NCBI GenBank assembly: GCA_941918925.1
Contig: OW799235.1
Coordinates: forward strand, 44,856,701 to 44,920,700
Direction of reading: 5' to 3'
Origin: Phyto melanocephala
Taxonomy: Eukaryota > Arthropoda > Insecta > Diptera > Rhinophoridae
Length of the DNA stretch: 64,000 nucleotides
The notes under the pieces are model-generated. The model searched no databases, was not told the DNA's origin, and saw only the letters and a list, made by a program, of their open reading frames with translations. Shown piece by piece: positions 9,901 through 21,740 of the stretch; positions within the stretch are counted from its first letter, which is position 1, and each line of letters begins with the position of its first letter. The position numbers and the translations under genes were made by a program.

Positions 9901-12900
9901 AACAATTGTCCTCCTTTTCCATATGGTCTATATGAGTGACCTCGAAGGGTTTGCCCAAATATGTCCAAAATCCCTCAGAGATTCAATGATTTTCTCATGT
10001 GCAAATTTCAAAAATTTTTTACAAAATTCACAAATACAATTCAGAATTCTGAGTTATACAGTTAATTAGAGCAAACAATTGTCTTCGTTTTCAATATGGT
10101 CTATATGAGTGACCTCGAAGGGTTTGCCCAAATATGTCCAAAATCCCTCAGAGATTCAATGATTTTCTCATGTGCAAATTGCAAAAATTTTTTAAAAAAT
10201 TCACAAATACAATTCAGAATTCTGAGTTATACAGTTAATTAGAGCAAACAATTGTCTTCGTTTTCAATATGGTCTATATGAGTGACCTCGAAGGGTTTGC
10301 CCAAATATGTCCAAAATCCCTCAGAGATTCAATGATTTTCTCATGTGCAAATTTCAAAAATTTTTTACAAAATTCACAAATACAATTCAGAATTCTGAGT
10401 TATACAGTTAATTAGAGCAAACAATTGTCTTCCTTTTCAATATGGTCTATATGAGTGACCTCGAAGGGTTTGCCCAAATATGTCCAAAATCCCTCAGAGA
10501 TTCAATGATTTTCTCATGTGCAAATTTCAAAAATTTTTTAAAAAATTCACAAATACAATTCAGAATTCTGAGTTATACAGTTAATTAGAGCAAACAATTG
10601 TCTTCGTTTTTAATATGGTCTATATGAGTGACCTCGAAGGGTTTGCCCAAATATGTCCAAAATCCCTCAGAGATTCAATGATTTTCTCATAGTGCAAATT
10701 TCAAAAATTTTTTAAAAAATTCACAAATACAATTCAGAATTCTGAGTTATACAGTTAATTAGAGCAAACAATTGTCTTCGTTTTCAATATGGTCTATATG
10801 AGTGACCTCGAAGGATTTGCCCAAATATGTCCAAAATCCCTCAGAGATTCAATGATTTTCTCATGTGCAAATTTCAAAAATTTTTTAAAAAATTCACAAA
10901 TACAATTCAGAATTCTGAGTTATACAGTTAATTAGAGCAAGCAATTGTCTTCGTTTTCAATATGGTCTATATGAGTGACCTCGAAGGCTTTGCCCAAATA
11001 TGTCCACAATCCCTCAGAGATTCAATGATTTTCTCATGTGCAAATTTCAAAAATTTTTTACAAAATTCACAAATACAATTCAGAATTCTGAGTTATACAG
11101 TTAATTAGAGCAAACAATTGTCTTCGTTTTCAATATGGTCTATATGAGTGACCTCGAAGGGTTTGCCCAAATATGTCCAAAATCCCTCAGAGATTCAATG
11201 ATTTTCTCATGTGCAAATTTCAAAAATTTTTTAAAAAATTCACAAATACAATTCAGAATTCTGAGTTATACAGTTAATTAGAGCAAACAATTGTCTTCGT
11301 TTTCAATATGGTCTATATGAGTGACCTCGAAGGGTTTGCCCAAATATGTCCAAAATCCCTCAGAGATTCAATGATTTTCTCATGTGCAAATTTCAAAAAT
11401 TTTTTACAAAATTCACAAATACAATTCAGAATTCTGAGTTATACAGTTAATTAGAGCAAACAATTGTCTTCCTTTTCAATATGGTCTATATGAGTGACCT
11501 CGAAGGGTTTGCCCAAATATGTCCAAAATCCCTCAGAGATTCAATGATTTTCTCATGTGCAAATTTCAAAAATTTTTTAAAAAATTCACAAATACAATTC
11601 AGAATTCTGAGTTATACAGTTAATTAGAGCAAACAATTGTCTTCGTTTTCAATATGGTCTATATGAGTGACCTCGAAGGGTTTGCCCAAATATGTCCAAA
11701 ATCCCTCAGAGATTCAATGATTTTCTCATGTGCAAATTTCAAAAATTTTTTAAAAAATTCACAAATACAATTCAGAATTCTGAGTTATACAGTTAATTAT
11801 AGCAATTAATTGTCTTCCTTTTCCATATGGTCTATATGAGTGACCTCGAAGGGTTTGCCCAAATATGTCCAAAATCCCTCAGAGATTCAATGATTTTCTC
11901 ATAGTGCAAATTTTAAAAATTTTTAAAAAAATTCACAAATACAATTCAGAATTCTGAGTTATACAGGTAATTAGAGCAAACAATTGTCCTCCTTTTCCAT
12001 ATGGTCTATATGAGTGACCTCGAAGGGTTTGCCCAAATATGTCAAAAATCCCTCAGAGATTCAATGATTTTCTCATAGTGCAAATTTCAAAAATTTTTTA
12101 AAAAATTCACAAATACAATTCAGAATTCTGAGTTATACAGTTAATTATAGCAATTAATTGTCTTCCTTTTCCATATGGTCTATATGAGTGACCTCGAAGG
12201 GTTTGCCCAAATATGTCCAAAATCCCTCAGAGATTCAATGATTTTCTCATAGTGCAAATTTCAAAAATTTTTTAAAAAATTCACAAATACAATTCAGAAT
12301 TCTGAGTTATACAGTTAATTATAGCAAATAATTGTCTTCCTTTTCCATATGGTCTATATGAGTGACCTCGAAGGGTTTGCCCAAATATGTCCAAAATCCC
12401 TCAGAGATTCAATGATTTTCTCATAGTGCAAATTTCAAAAAATTTTTAAAAAAATTCACAAATACAATTCAGAATTGTGAGTTATACAGGTAATTAGAGC
12501 AAACAATTGTCCTCCTTTTCCATATGGTCTATATGAGTGACCTCGAAGGGCTTGCCCAAATATGTCCAAAGTCCCTCAGAGATTCAATGATTTTCTCATA
12601 GTGCAAATTTCAAAAATTTTTTAAAAAATTCACAAATACAATTCAGAATTCTGAGTTATACAGTTAATTAGAGCAAACAATTGTCTTCCTTTTCCATATG
12701 GTCTATATGAGTGAGCTCGAAGGGTTTGCCCAAATATGTCCAAAATCCCTCAGAGATTCAATGATTTTCTCATAGTGCAAATTTCAAAATTTTTTTTAAA
12801 AAATTCACAAATACAATTCAGAATTCTGAGTTATACAGTTAATTAGAGCAAACAATTGTCTTCCTTTTCAATATGGTCTATATGAGTGACCTCGAAGGGT

Positions 12901-15900
12901 TTGCCCAAATATGTCCAAAATCCCTCAGAGATTCAATGATTTTCTCATAGTGCAAATTTTAAAATTTTTTTAAAAAATTCACAAATACAATTCAGAATTG
13001 TGAGTTATACAGGTAATTAGAGCAAACAATTGTCCTCCTTTCCCATATGGTCTATATGAGTGACCTCGAAGGGTTTGCCCAAATATGTCCAAAATCCCTC
13101 AGAGATTCAATGATTTTCTCATAGTGCAAATTTCAAAAATTTTTAAAAAAATTCACAAATACAATTCAGAATTGTGAGTTATACAGGTAATTAGAGCAAA
13201 CAATTGTCCTCCTTTCCCATATGGTCTATATGCGTGACCTCGAAGGGTTTGCCCAAATATGTCCAAAATCCCTCAGAGATTCAATGATTTTCTCATAGTG
13301 CAAATTTTAAAAATTTTTAAAAAAATTCACAAATACAATTCAGAATTGTGAGTTATACAGGTAATTAGAGCAAACAATTGTCCTCCTTTCCCATATGGTC
13401 TATATGAGTGACCTCGAAGGGTTTGCCCAAATATGTCCAAAATCCCTCAGAGATTCAATGATTTTCTCATAGTGCAAATTTCAAAAATTTTTAAAAAAAT
13501 TCACAAATACAATTCAGAATTGTAAGTTATACAGGTAATTAGAGCAAACAATTGTCCTCCTTTCCCATATGGTCTATATGAGTGACCTCGAAGGGTTTGC
13601 CCAAATATGTCCAAAATCCCTCAGAGATTCAATGATTTTCTCATAGTGCAAATTTCAAAAATTTTTAAAAAAATTCACAAATACAATTCAGAATTGTGAG
13701 TTATACAGGTAATTAGAGCAACTAATTGTCCTCCTTTCCCATATGGTCTATATGAGTGACCTCGAAGGGTTTGCCCAAATATGTCCAAAATCCCTCAGAG
13801 ATTCAATGATTTTCTCATAGTGCAAATTTTAAAAATTTTTTAAAAAATTCACAAATACAATTCAGAATTGTGAGTTATACAGGTAATTAGAACAAACAAT
13901 TGTCCTCCTTTTCCATATGGTCTATATGAGTGACCTCGAAGGGTTTGCCCAAATATGTCCAAAATCCCTCAGAGATTCAATGATTTTCTCATGTGCAAAT
14001 TTCAAAAATTTTTAAAAAAATTCACAAATACAATTCAGAATTGTGAGTTATACAGGTAATTAGAACAAACAATTGTCCTCCTTTTCCATATGGTCTATAT
14101 GAGTGACCTCGAAGGGTTTGCCCAAATATGTCCAAAATCCCTCAGAGATTCAATGATTTTCTCATGTGCAAATTTCAAAAATTTTTAAAAAAATTCACAA
14201 ATACAATTCAGAATTGTGAGTTATACAGGTAATTAGAGCAAACAATTGTCCTCCTTTTCCATATGGTCTATATGAGTGACCTCGAAGGGTTTGCCCAAAT
14301 ATGTCCAAAATCCCTCAGAGATTCAATGATTTTCTCATGTGCAAATTTCAAAAATTTTTTTAAAAATTCACAAATACAATTCAGAATTGTGAGTTATACA
14401 GGTAATTAGAGCAAACAATTGTCTTCCTTTCCCATATGGTCTATATGAGTGACCTCGAAGGGTTTGCCCAAATATGTCAAAAATCCCTCAGAGATTCAAT
14501 GATTTTCTCATGTGCAAATTTCAAAAATTTGTAAAAAAATTCACAAATACAATTCAGAATTGTGAGTTATACAGGTAATTAGAGCAAACAATTGTCCTCC
14601 TTTTCCATATGGTCTATATGAGTGACCTCGAAGGGTTTGCCCAAATATGTACAAAATCCCTCAGAGATTCAATGATTTCTCATAGTGCAAATTTTAAAAA
14701 TTTTTAAAAAAATTCACAAATACAATTCAGAATTGTGAGTTATACAGGTAATTAGAGCAAACAATTGTCCTCCTTTTCCATATGGTCTATATGAGTGACC
14801 TCGAAGGGTTTGCCCAAATATGTCCAAAATCCCTCAGAGATTCAATGATTTTCTCATAGTGCAAATTTTAAAAATTTTTTAAAAAATTCACAAATACAAT
14901 TCAGAATTGTGAGTTATACAGGTAATTAGAGCAAACAATTGTCCTCCTTTTCCATATGGTCTATATGAGTGACCTCGAAGGGTTTGCCCAAATATGTCCA
15001 AAATCCCTCAGAGATTCAATGATTTTCTCATAGTGCAAATTTTAAAAATTTTTAAAAAAATTCACAAATACAATTCAGAATTGTGAGTTATACAGGTAAT
15101 TAGAGCAAACAATTGTCCTCCTTTTCCATATGGTCTATATGAGTGACCTCGAAGGGTTTGCCCAAATATGTCCAAAATCCCTCAGAGATTCAATGATTTT
15201 CTCATGTGCAAATTTCAAAAATTTTTAAAAAAATTCACAAATACAATTCAGAATTGTGAGTTATACAGGTAATTAGAGCAAACAATTGTCCTCCTTTTCC
15301 ATATGGTCTATATGAGTGACCTCGAAGGGTTTGCCCAAATATGTCCAAAATCCCTCAGAGATTCAATGATTTTCTCATGTGCAAATTTCAAAAATTTTTT
15401 TAAAAATTCACAAATACAATTCAGAATTGTGAGTTATACAGGTAATTAGAGCAAACAATTGTCTTCCTTTCCCATATGGTCTATATGAGTGACCTCGAAG
15501 GGTTTGCCCAAATATGTCAAAAATCCCTCAGAGATTCAATGATTTTCTCATGTGCAAATTTCAAAAATTTGTAAAAAAATTCACAAATACAATTCAGAAT
15601 TGTGAGTTATACAGGTAATTAGAGCAAACAATTGTCCTCCTTTTCCATATGGTCTATATGAGTGACCTCGAAGGGTTTTCCCAAATATGTCCAAAATCCC
15701 TCAGAGATTCAATGATTTTCTCATAGTGCAAATTTCAAAAATTTTTAAAAAAATTCACAAATACAATTCAGAATTGTGAGTTATACAGGTAATTAGAGCA
15801 AACAATTGTCCTCCTTTTCCATATGGTCTATATGAGTGACCTCGAAGGGTTTGCCCAAATATGTCCAAAATCCCTCAGAGATTCAATGATTTTCTCATAG

Positions 15901-16467
15901 TGCAAATTTCAAAAATTTTTTTAAAAATTCACAAATACAATTCAGAATTGTGAGTTATACAGGTAATTAGAGCAAACAATTGTCCTCCTTTCCCATATGG
16001 TCTATATGAGTGACCTCGAATGGTTTGCCCAAATATGTCCAAAATCCCTCAGAGATTCAATGATTTTCTCATAGTACAAATTTTAAAAATTTTTTAAAAA
16101 ATTCACAAATACAATTCAGAATTGTGAGTTATACAGGTAATTAGAGCAAACAATTGTCCTCCTTTTCCATATGGTCTATATGAGTGACCTCGAAGGGTTT
16201 GCCCAAATATGTCCAAAATCCCTCAGAGATTCAATGATTTTCTCATAGTGCAAATTTTAAAAATTTTTTAAAAAATTCACAAATACAATTCAGAATTGTG
16301 AGTTATACAGGTAATTAGAGCAAACAATTGTCCTCCTTTCCCATATGGTCTATATGAGTGACCTCGAATGGTTTGCCCAAATATGTCCAAAATCCCTCAG
16401 AGATTCAATGATTTTCTCATAGTGCAAATTTTAAAAATTTTTAAAAAAATTCACAAATACAATTCTA
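6938..16467. repeat. Satellite array, about 55 monomers of about 173 bp
   Basis: Head-to-tail monomers of 172-174 bp. Each contains ACAGTTAATTAGAGCAAACA, the nearly invariant GACCTCGAAGGGTTTGCCCA, CCCTCAGAGATTCAATGATT and a self-complementary A/T stretch around AATTTTTTAAAAAATT. Two main sequence classes exist: one with GAATTCTGAG, CAGTTAATT and TTTTCAATATGG, the other with GAATTGTGAG, CAGGTAATT and TTTTCCATATGG. They form blocks: the first class fills roughly 6.9-8.8 and 10.0-11.8 kb, the second roughly 8.8-10.0 and 13-16.4 kb. The array ends mid-monomer at AATTCTATATG. It is not coding: the unit length is not a multiple of three and no frame persists. It lies wholly inside the fax intron. 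Confidence 0.95.
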
Positions 16468-16574
16468 TATGTATGTATATACAAAAAAATTTATAAAAAA
16501 AATTATTTTTGTTATTAATTTTTTTATTATTTGATGTTTTTGAATAAAGAATATCTTATTTTTGTTTATAACAT

Positions 16575-16694
16575 CGTTACGTTGAAACATATTTAACTTT
16601 TGAGTTAAATATGTCGTTACGTCATAACATATTTAACTTCTAAGTTAAATATGTTCTTACGTCAAAACATATTTAACTCGGCATATTTAACTTC
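16575..16694. repeat. Tandem 40-bp palindromic units
   Basis: Units at 16575-16614 and 16615-16654, with a third partial unit to about 16694. Each starts CGTTACGT or TCTTACGT and contains ACATATTTAACTT...AAGTTAAATATGT, a near-perfect hairpin with a 2-4 nt loop. They begin about 100 bp after the satellite ends. Confidence 0.8.
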
Positions 16695-16740
16695 ACACAC
16701 GTTTTTATGTAGAAAATAGAATTGGTTTTTATTATTGAAA

Positions 16741-16845
16741 ATTTCGTTTCCACATAGAGCGCACAACATGTCAATTGGGCATACGTGTATACCTGTATTG
16801 TTTGAGCTTTTAGTGGCCCTATTTTTCAGCCTAACCTACTCACTT
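16741..16845 (+). mobile_element. LINE 3' end fragment
   Basis: CACATAGAGCGCACAACATG, GGGCATACGTGTATACCTGT and a final CCTAACCTA parallel the last 105 bp of the LINE at 185-1397. Only the 3' UTR is present, a very short truncated insertion. Confidence 0.7.
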
Positions 16846-17212
16846 AAAAAAAGGTATTTATCACAATAAATTTTGTTTAACGTAATATACCTACTAGATA
16901 CTTTTTAAAAATATTAATTACATATACAGTACTGGTCAAAACATTTGGAACTGGGATTGAATTTGAAATTTTCATTGATTTATTTTGTTCAAATAACAAT
17001 AAGTTACTAAAATTTATTTTTTTTAATATCTACATACGTTGTTTTTGTCAAACAAATAAAAAAAAATTGACAACATTAAACTAAAACTACAAAAAAAAAA
17101 TTAATGATATTGGGTGTATTCATTATGCAAGTGTTCAAAACTCTCAGTTCTCCAACTCTTTCGAAGCAATTTATACCAGCAAATTACAGGAAATAACGGT
17201 AACTGCAATCCT

Positions 17213-18773
17213 TTTTATACCCGCTACCAAAAAAATGGTGGGGGTGTATTCATTTTGTCATTCCGTTTGTAACACATCGAAATATCCATTTTAGACCCCA
17301 TAAAGTATATATATTCTGAATCAGGGTTTGATTTGATGACGATCTAGCTATGTCCGTCTGTTGAAAGCACGATAGAGGTCGCACCGAAAAAGCTAGGGGC
17401 TCAAATTTTGCCAGAATCTTTCCTATAGACAAGGTTTGTTTGGTATTGAAAATGGGCTAAATCAGAATATTAGGAAGAGAGTTATAGCTCAAAAAGCAAG
17501 AGTAGGTCGAAAAAATCGTGTCCTTCGAACATAAAAAAATGGAATTGTGTCCAAACGCATTAACGTAGACTCATGAAACTTCGAATATATATTTCCTGAG
17601 TAAAAGCAATATATTTCCCCGAAAATTATCTAAATCTATGCATTAGGAGAGGAGTTATCGATCAAAATGTACGAAAATTTATACCGCACAGTGTATTTTT
17701 TAAAAACAAAAACGTCATAAAAGCAACAAAATTGGATGTACGACTCTGAAATTCTGCACACTTTGCTTTTTGGCGAGACGCTTTTTTGTAACGGAAAATC
17801 AATGTGCCACGCCCACTTTAACGCCTACCTCCCATATAACGGTTCATGTAATTTCTCTTTTTGACAAAGTTATTGGGATAATAAATGACTATATTGAAAT
17901 ATCTAAGTTGTATTTATTAGCAGAAACTTTATTGACACGCCTACTTTAACGCCCACTTTCATTGAAAGACTACATTTACAAAAGCATTTTAGTAGCATAT
18001 CGAAGTTATAAAGGGTAGTTAAATTTTAAGGACCGATGTTGAATTTAAAAAACAACAAAAATTATTTAGGAAATTATTATTATTTCTTTTTGTAATGATA
18101 ATATTTGTATGGTTCAATTATGTATTTAACAAAATATAGGCCAAATGGCCCCCCTATCCTTGGCGCCACTCCTCTATCTGATGGTCCAAATTTTCAATGT
18201 CAATGTTGATACTCAATTGTTGGGCATGATGATGAGTCGAGGTTGACTACTCTTTTGCCACACTATCGCAAAAAACAGCAATGTTTCCCATTCAACGAAC
18301 TAAGAAGGCATTCACAGATTTTCTAACATTTTATATAGACCTGTTTTGCAGAAATTTAAATATTTTTTACAATTCTTCCGATTGTGAACGAATTTGAATG
18401 ATTATGTTGATCAAAAGAATTACGAAGTGCACAAAATGCATTTTGATTTGAACGCCCATTTTTATAAAAAATCTGAATAACTTTAAAGCGTTGCTCATTT
18501 GCGTATCTTTACACGGATCAAATTGAATAAGTTTGAGATTGAGAAATGTCAAGTGAAATGCAGAAAACAAATTTAAAATCTAGGTGTTGTTCACCTTCAA
18601 CATGGGCCCTTAAAATTTAACCACCCTCTACAAAGAAAGTGATACATATTTTATTATAAAGGGATTATTCCATAGCGACTAACAAAATAATAAATAATGT
18701 GCTTTAAATGTACACAAAATTGGTGGTGGGTATAAAAGATTCGGCACAGCCGAAAATAGTGCTCTTACTTGTT
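17213..18773 (-). mobile_element. Helentron-like (DINE-1/HINE type) element carrying a mariner MITE
   Basis: It starts with TTTATACCCGCTACC and ends with the palindrome TTCGGCACAGCCGAA followed by AATAGTGCTCTTACTTGTT. That end is also found, inverted or direct, at 30023 and 38087. It carries the ATATATATTCTGAATCAGG and CTATGTCCGTCTGTTG blocks typical of DINE-1-like repeats. A 618-bp TA-flanked element (18011-18628) sits inside. Confidence 0.75.
18011..18628 (-). mobile_element. Mariner-type MITE nested in a Helentron-like element
   Basis: TIRs are AAGGGTAGTTAAATTTTAAG at the left and GAGGGTGGTTAAATTTTAAG inverted at the right, with TA at 18009-18010 and 18629-18630. The empty-site sequence GTTATACAAAGAAAG is preserved in the related repeat near 4770, which confirms the insertion point. 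On the minus strand it retains transposase N-terminal remnants like those of 5577-6130, all interrupted by stops. Confidence 0.8.
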
Positions 18774-18960
18774 AATAACGTGACATTCAGGCCGTTATAT
18801 TTTTTAAAAAAATTGACTATAATTATTGTTTTTCAATAGTTATGACTAACTGTAGAAAACTTTAAAATCGTCAGAATAATTTTTGTAAAAATAGAAGAAA
18901 AAAAAACAATTTTGATTTTAAATAAAAAGTATTAAATAATTATTAAATTTTCAATGTGAA

Positions 18961-19311
18961 CCATTTTCTATTTTGGCTTAAGTTCATTTATTCTTTCATT
19001 TATTTTTATAATTCAAATTTAATTGTAACCATTTTTAGGAATATTCTTTCTAAAATTAATTCCGATATTAGCCGAGTGGAATGCATTTTCGAAATCAGCT
19101 ACGATTTCATCATCAGCACTCTTTATCGGTATACTACTATGTAATTTAAAATTCCTATTTATGTTTCAATTCAATTAAATTTGAATTAGTGAATCTGATT
19201 TCGAAAATGCATTCCACTCGGCTAATATCGAAAATAATTTTAGAAAGAATATTCCTAAAAATGGTTACAATTAAATTATATGAAAGAATAAATGAACTTA
19301 AGCCATAATAA
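18961..19311. repeat. Long imperfect inverted repeat (hairpin)
   Basis: The left arm (18961 to about 19098) and right arm (about 19195-19311) are reverse complements over more than 100 bp. Both include CGAAAATGCATTCCACTCGG or its complement, with a small deletion in the right arm. The spacer is about 96 nt. It lies within the Tc1-like element upstream of the transposase. Confidence 0.85.
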
Positions 19312-19389
19312 AAAAAAAATTTAATATAATTTAATATATAGTAAAAGTTCGAATAAAATATAAATATATAAGTATTAAATAATTTTAGA

Positions 19390-20252
19390 AATGGACTTTC
19401 TCAAAAAGAAATTTCTATAAAGTACTCTGTTCCAAAATAAACGATTTCGCGCAATGTTTATAATGGTAACATCTATACAACCCATAAAGGTGGTAGACCC
19501 CGTGTTACAACTGTAAGAGATCAGAAAATCAAGAATTGTTTTACAAAACACACCAAGCAGTTCCTAGAGAAGCTAAAACTGAACTTTTAATAGATGCCAG
19601 TCATTCCACCATTAAAAAAAGGGCCCGAGAACATGGTCTTAGAAGTTACAGATGCACAGTTTTGTGTTTGTGTGAGAAAAAAACCGAAAAACTCGCCTTG
19701 ATTTTGGACGTACCCATTTAAATTGGACTCAACAGCATTGGAAGAATGTTTTGTGGTCAGACGAGTCAAAATTCAAAATCCGGGGACCAGATGGAAGAGA
19801 CACTGTTAGACACAACTGCCACAGTGAAACACGGTGGTAGAAACATTATGGTGTGGGGGTGTTTTTTAAGAAATGGGATTGGACAATTCATCGCATATTC
19901 AACACCATGACAGCCACAATCTATAGAGATCTTTTGAGTTCTGTTATGTTTCCGTATGCTGAATGGGAAACGCTACTAAAATGGACCTTGTAAAACTTGA
20001 CTGGATGATAATAAAATTAATACCATGTTATGGCCGCCTCAATCTCTCGATCTCAACCACATTGAGAACATGTGGATGATTGTAAAACGAAATATTGGCA
20101 AAAGAGTATTCAGAAAGAGTGATGAACTTTTCATCGAGTTAGAGAAGCAGTGGCATGAAACTTCTAACGATTATATTAAAAATCTCATAGCCTCAATGCC
20201 TAAAAGGTGTTCAAAAGTTATAAAAAATTATGGCTACACTACCAAATACTAA
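19390..20252 (+). pseudogene. Tc1-like transposase, broken
   Basis: Frames in order: NGLSQKEISIKYSV and GGRPRVTTVRD (helix-turn-helix and GRPR-like linker, 19390-19520), a TIKKRAREHGL segment (19600-19640), LWSDESKFKIRGPDGR (first catalytic Asp, about 19752-19795) and WPPQSLDLNHIENMW (second Asp and the Glu of the DDE triad, 20029-20075), then a normal C-terminus ending at 20252. The final 75 residues are open. At least four frame changes and a stop break the rest, so the element depends on other copies for movement. Confidence 0.85.
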
Positions 20253-20418
20253 GCAATAAAATCATTTATTGTATTTTCTGTTTTTTACTTAAATAAAGAG
20301 TTGCAAATGTTTTGAATACCTGCATTTTGTATACATCCATTATTATTAATTTTGTGGTTGTTTTAATTTAACGTTATTAAATTTTTTTATTTGTTTAACA
20401 AAAAACAATGTATGAAGA

Positions 20419-20627
20419 CAAGGCATCTTTATTCATCAGGTAATTGCAGTTCGGAGAGAATTTTTTGTTTATATTTTTTATATATGAAGTTTGGCATTTG
20501 AAATAAATTAGAAAAGAGAGAAATTTGTTTTTTATTTATGCATTTTGACAGCTGAAATTTAAAATAAGTGTTGAAAAAAAATAATCAGCTGGCGAATCAA
20601 GAGTACCTGATGAATAAATATGCCTTG
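20419..20627. mobile_element. 209-bp MITE with 9-bp target duplication
   Basis: CAAGGCATCTTTATTCATCA at the left mirrors TGATGAATAAATATGCCTTG at the right. GTATGAAGA occurs immediately outside on both sides (20410-20418 and 20628-20636). No coding sequence. Target length and TIRs fit a hAT- or MULE-type non-autonomous element. Confidence 0.85.
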
Positions 20628-20740
20628 GTATGAAGATATTATAAAAAATAAATTTTAGTAACTTAGTGTTATTTGAACAAAATAAATCAAAGAAAATTAC
20701 AAACGCAATCCCAGTTCCAAATGTTTTGACCAGTACTGTA

Positions 20741-21238
20741 TGTACATACATATCGACCCCTGTGTGCGAAATTATCGTTGTTATATAGTTTGCTATATTA
20801 GTAGCACTAACATTTTAATTATGTATACATTTAAGAATATGTATAGTAGAAAACAGTCGCATTTCAGCTCTGTTCTGGCCAAGAGCTCGCGCGTCATTAT
20901 CGTTGTCGAACAAAGACAATCAGGATGTATGTACGTTTTCATCGGACTTCTAAAGTTTTGCGTATCACTCCCGCATTGGTTAATTGCGTGGCATCGGTTA
21001 GCAGCTCCGAGGTACAGTTACCCGAAGTATCAATAATATTTTTCGCGTTCAGCTCCGACATTCTATATGAAGGTATAGGTCGACTTACGGATACTTTACC
21101 ATCGTGGAATACCTTGGCCCAATGATTTTAAAACCTTGCCATTTAAATTAAAATAGGTAAAAAGGACTAAGATTAAATATATCAAGAGTCTATATCAAAC
21201 CATTAACCCTTTCCACTCCAAGCTTTGTTTACTTTTAA
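20741..21238. other. Unassigned, GC-richer stretch
   Basis: About 20870-21125 is less AT-rich than the surroundings (GCTCCGAGGTACAGTTACCC, CCATCGTGGAATACCTTGG). Its texture resembles an LTR or other repeat fragment, but I found neither terminal repeats nor a protein fragment. Confidence 0.3.
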
Positions 21239-21305
21239 TTCCACCAGCTCCGCAAAAAGAAGTATTATACTATGTCGAGTGCCACTCGACAGTGGAGCTG
21301 GTGGA
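21239..21305. repeat. Double hairpin (CCACCAGCTCC...GGAGCTGGTGG)
   Basis: TTCCACCAGCTCC (21239-21251) pairs with GGAGCTGGTGGAA (21293-21305). Within the loop is a perfect odd palindrome, TGTCGAGTGCCACTCGACA (21273-21291). It lies in the fax intron about 0.4 kb from the upstream exon's donor. Confidence 0.75.
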
Positions 21306-21740
21306 ACAAAAAATGAAAAATTAGCAATTTATCGCTAAAATTTTAACTTTTAAAATCTAATTTTTTCTAGCAAATTTTAGGTCACATTTAGTGGGATTGT
21401 TGAAAAAAAGTACCCTTCATTGCTCAATGCACACATGTATATACCTACCTACCCATATAAATAAAAATTGTGTTGCAAAGCTTAAGAGTTAAAACGCTTT
21501 CATAATATAAGTAGATTAAATTCATCCTTGCAAATTTAAAAAAATTATGATTCTGCATGAGTTAGGAATGTAAGTATTTGATTTAATTACAGTGTTCAAA
21601 TAAAATAAAATACTGGAAAGTTTACTGGAAATACACAAGTATACATATAAAGAAAACAAATACGAAAAAAGGAGTGTACAATAAGAAAAATCAACATGGC
21701 GACCATTGCAAATGTACTTTTTTACTTGTTTCTTACATAC

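Larger units (their letters stand above)
16927..20738 (+). mobile_element. Tc1-like DNA transposon with nested insertions
   Basis: 33-bp inverted ends begin CAGTACTGGTCAAAACATTT (16927-16959 and, inverted, 20706-20738). TA dinucleotides flank both sides (16925-16926, 20739-20740), as expected for the Tc1/mariner superfamily. The 3.8-kb span is inflated by a Helentron-like repeat (17213-18773, itself carrying a mariner MITE), a hairpin repeat (18961-19311) and a 209-bp MITE (20419-20627). The transposase occupies 19390-20252. Confidence 0.88.
3860..21740 (-). other. fax: fax intron of about 17.9 kb filled with repeats
   Basis: The interval between the donor GTATGT (21740-21735) and the acceptor at 3861-3860. 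KYE at the end of one exon joins NVDHK of the next in phase 0. It contains mariner-type halves, Helentron-like elements, the 173-bp satellite, a LINE 3' end, a Tc1-like element, a 209-bp MITE and several hairpins. No other host exon was recognised inside it. Confidence 0.85.

Noticed and set aside
6938..16467. Regular repeats reminiscent of a CRISPR array
   Set aside because: Monomers are contiguous and nearly identical along their whole length; there are no unique spacers, no cas genes, and the setting is a fly intron.
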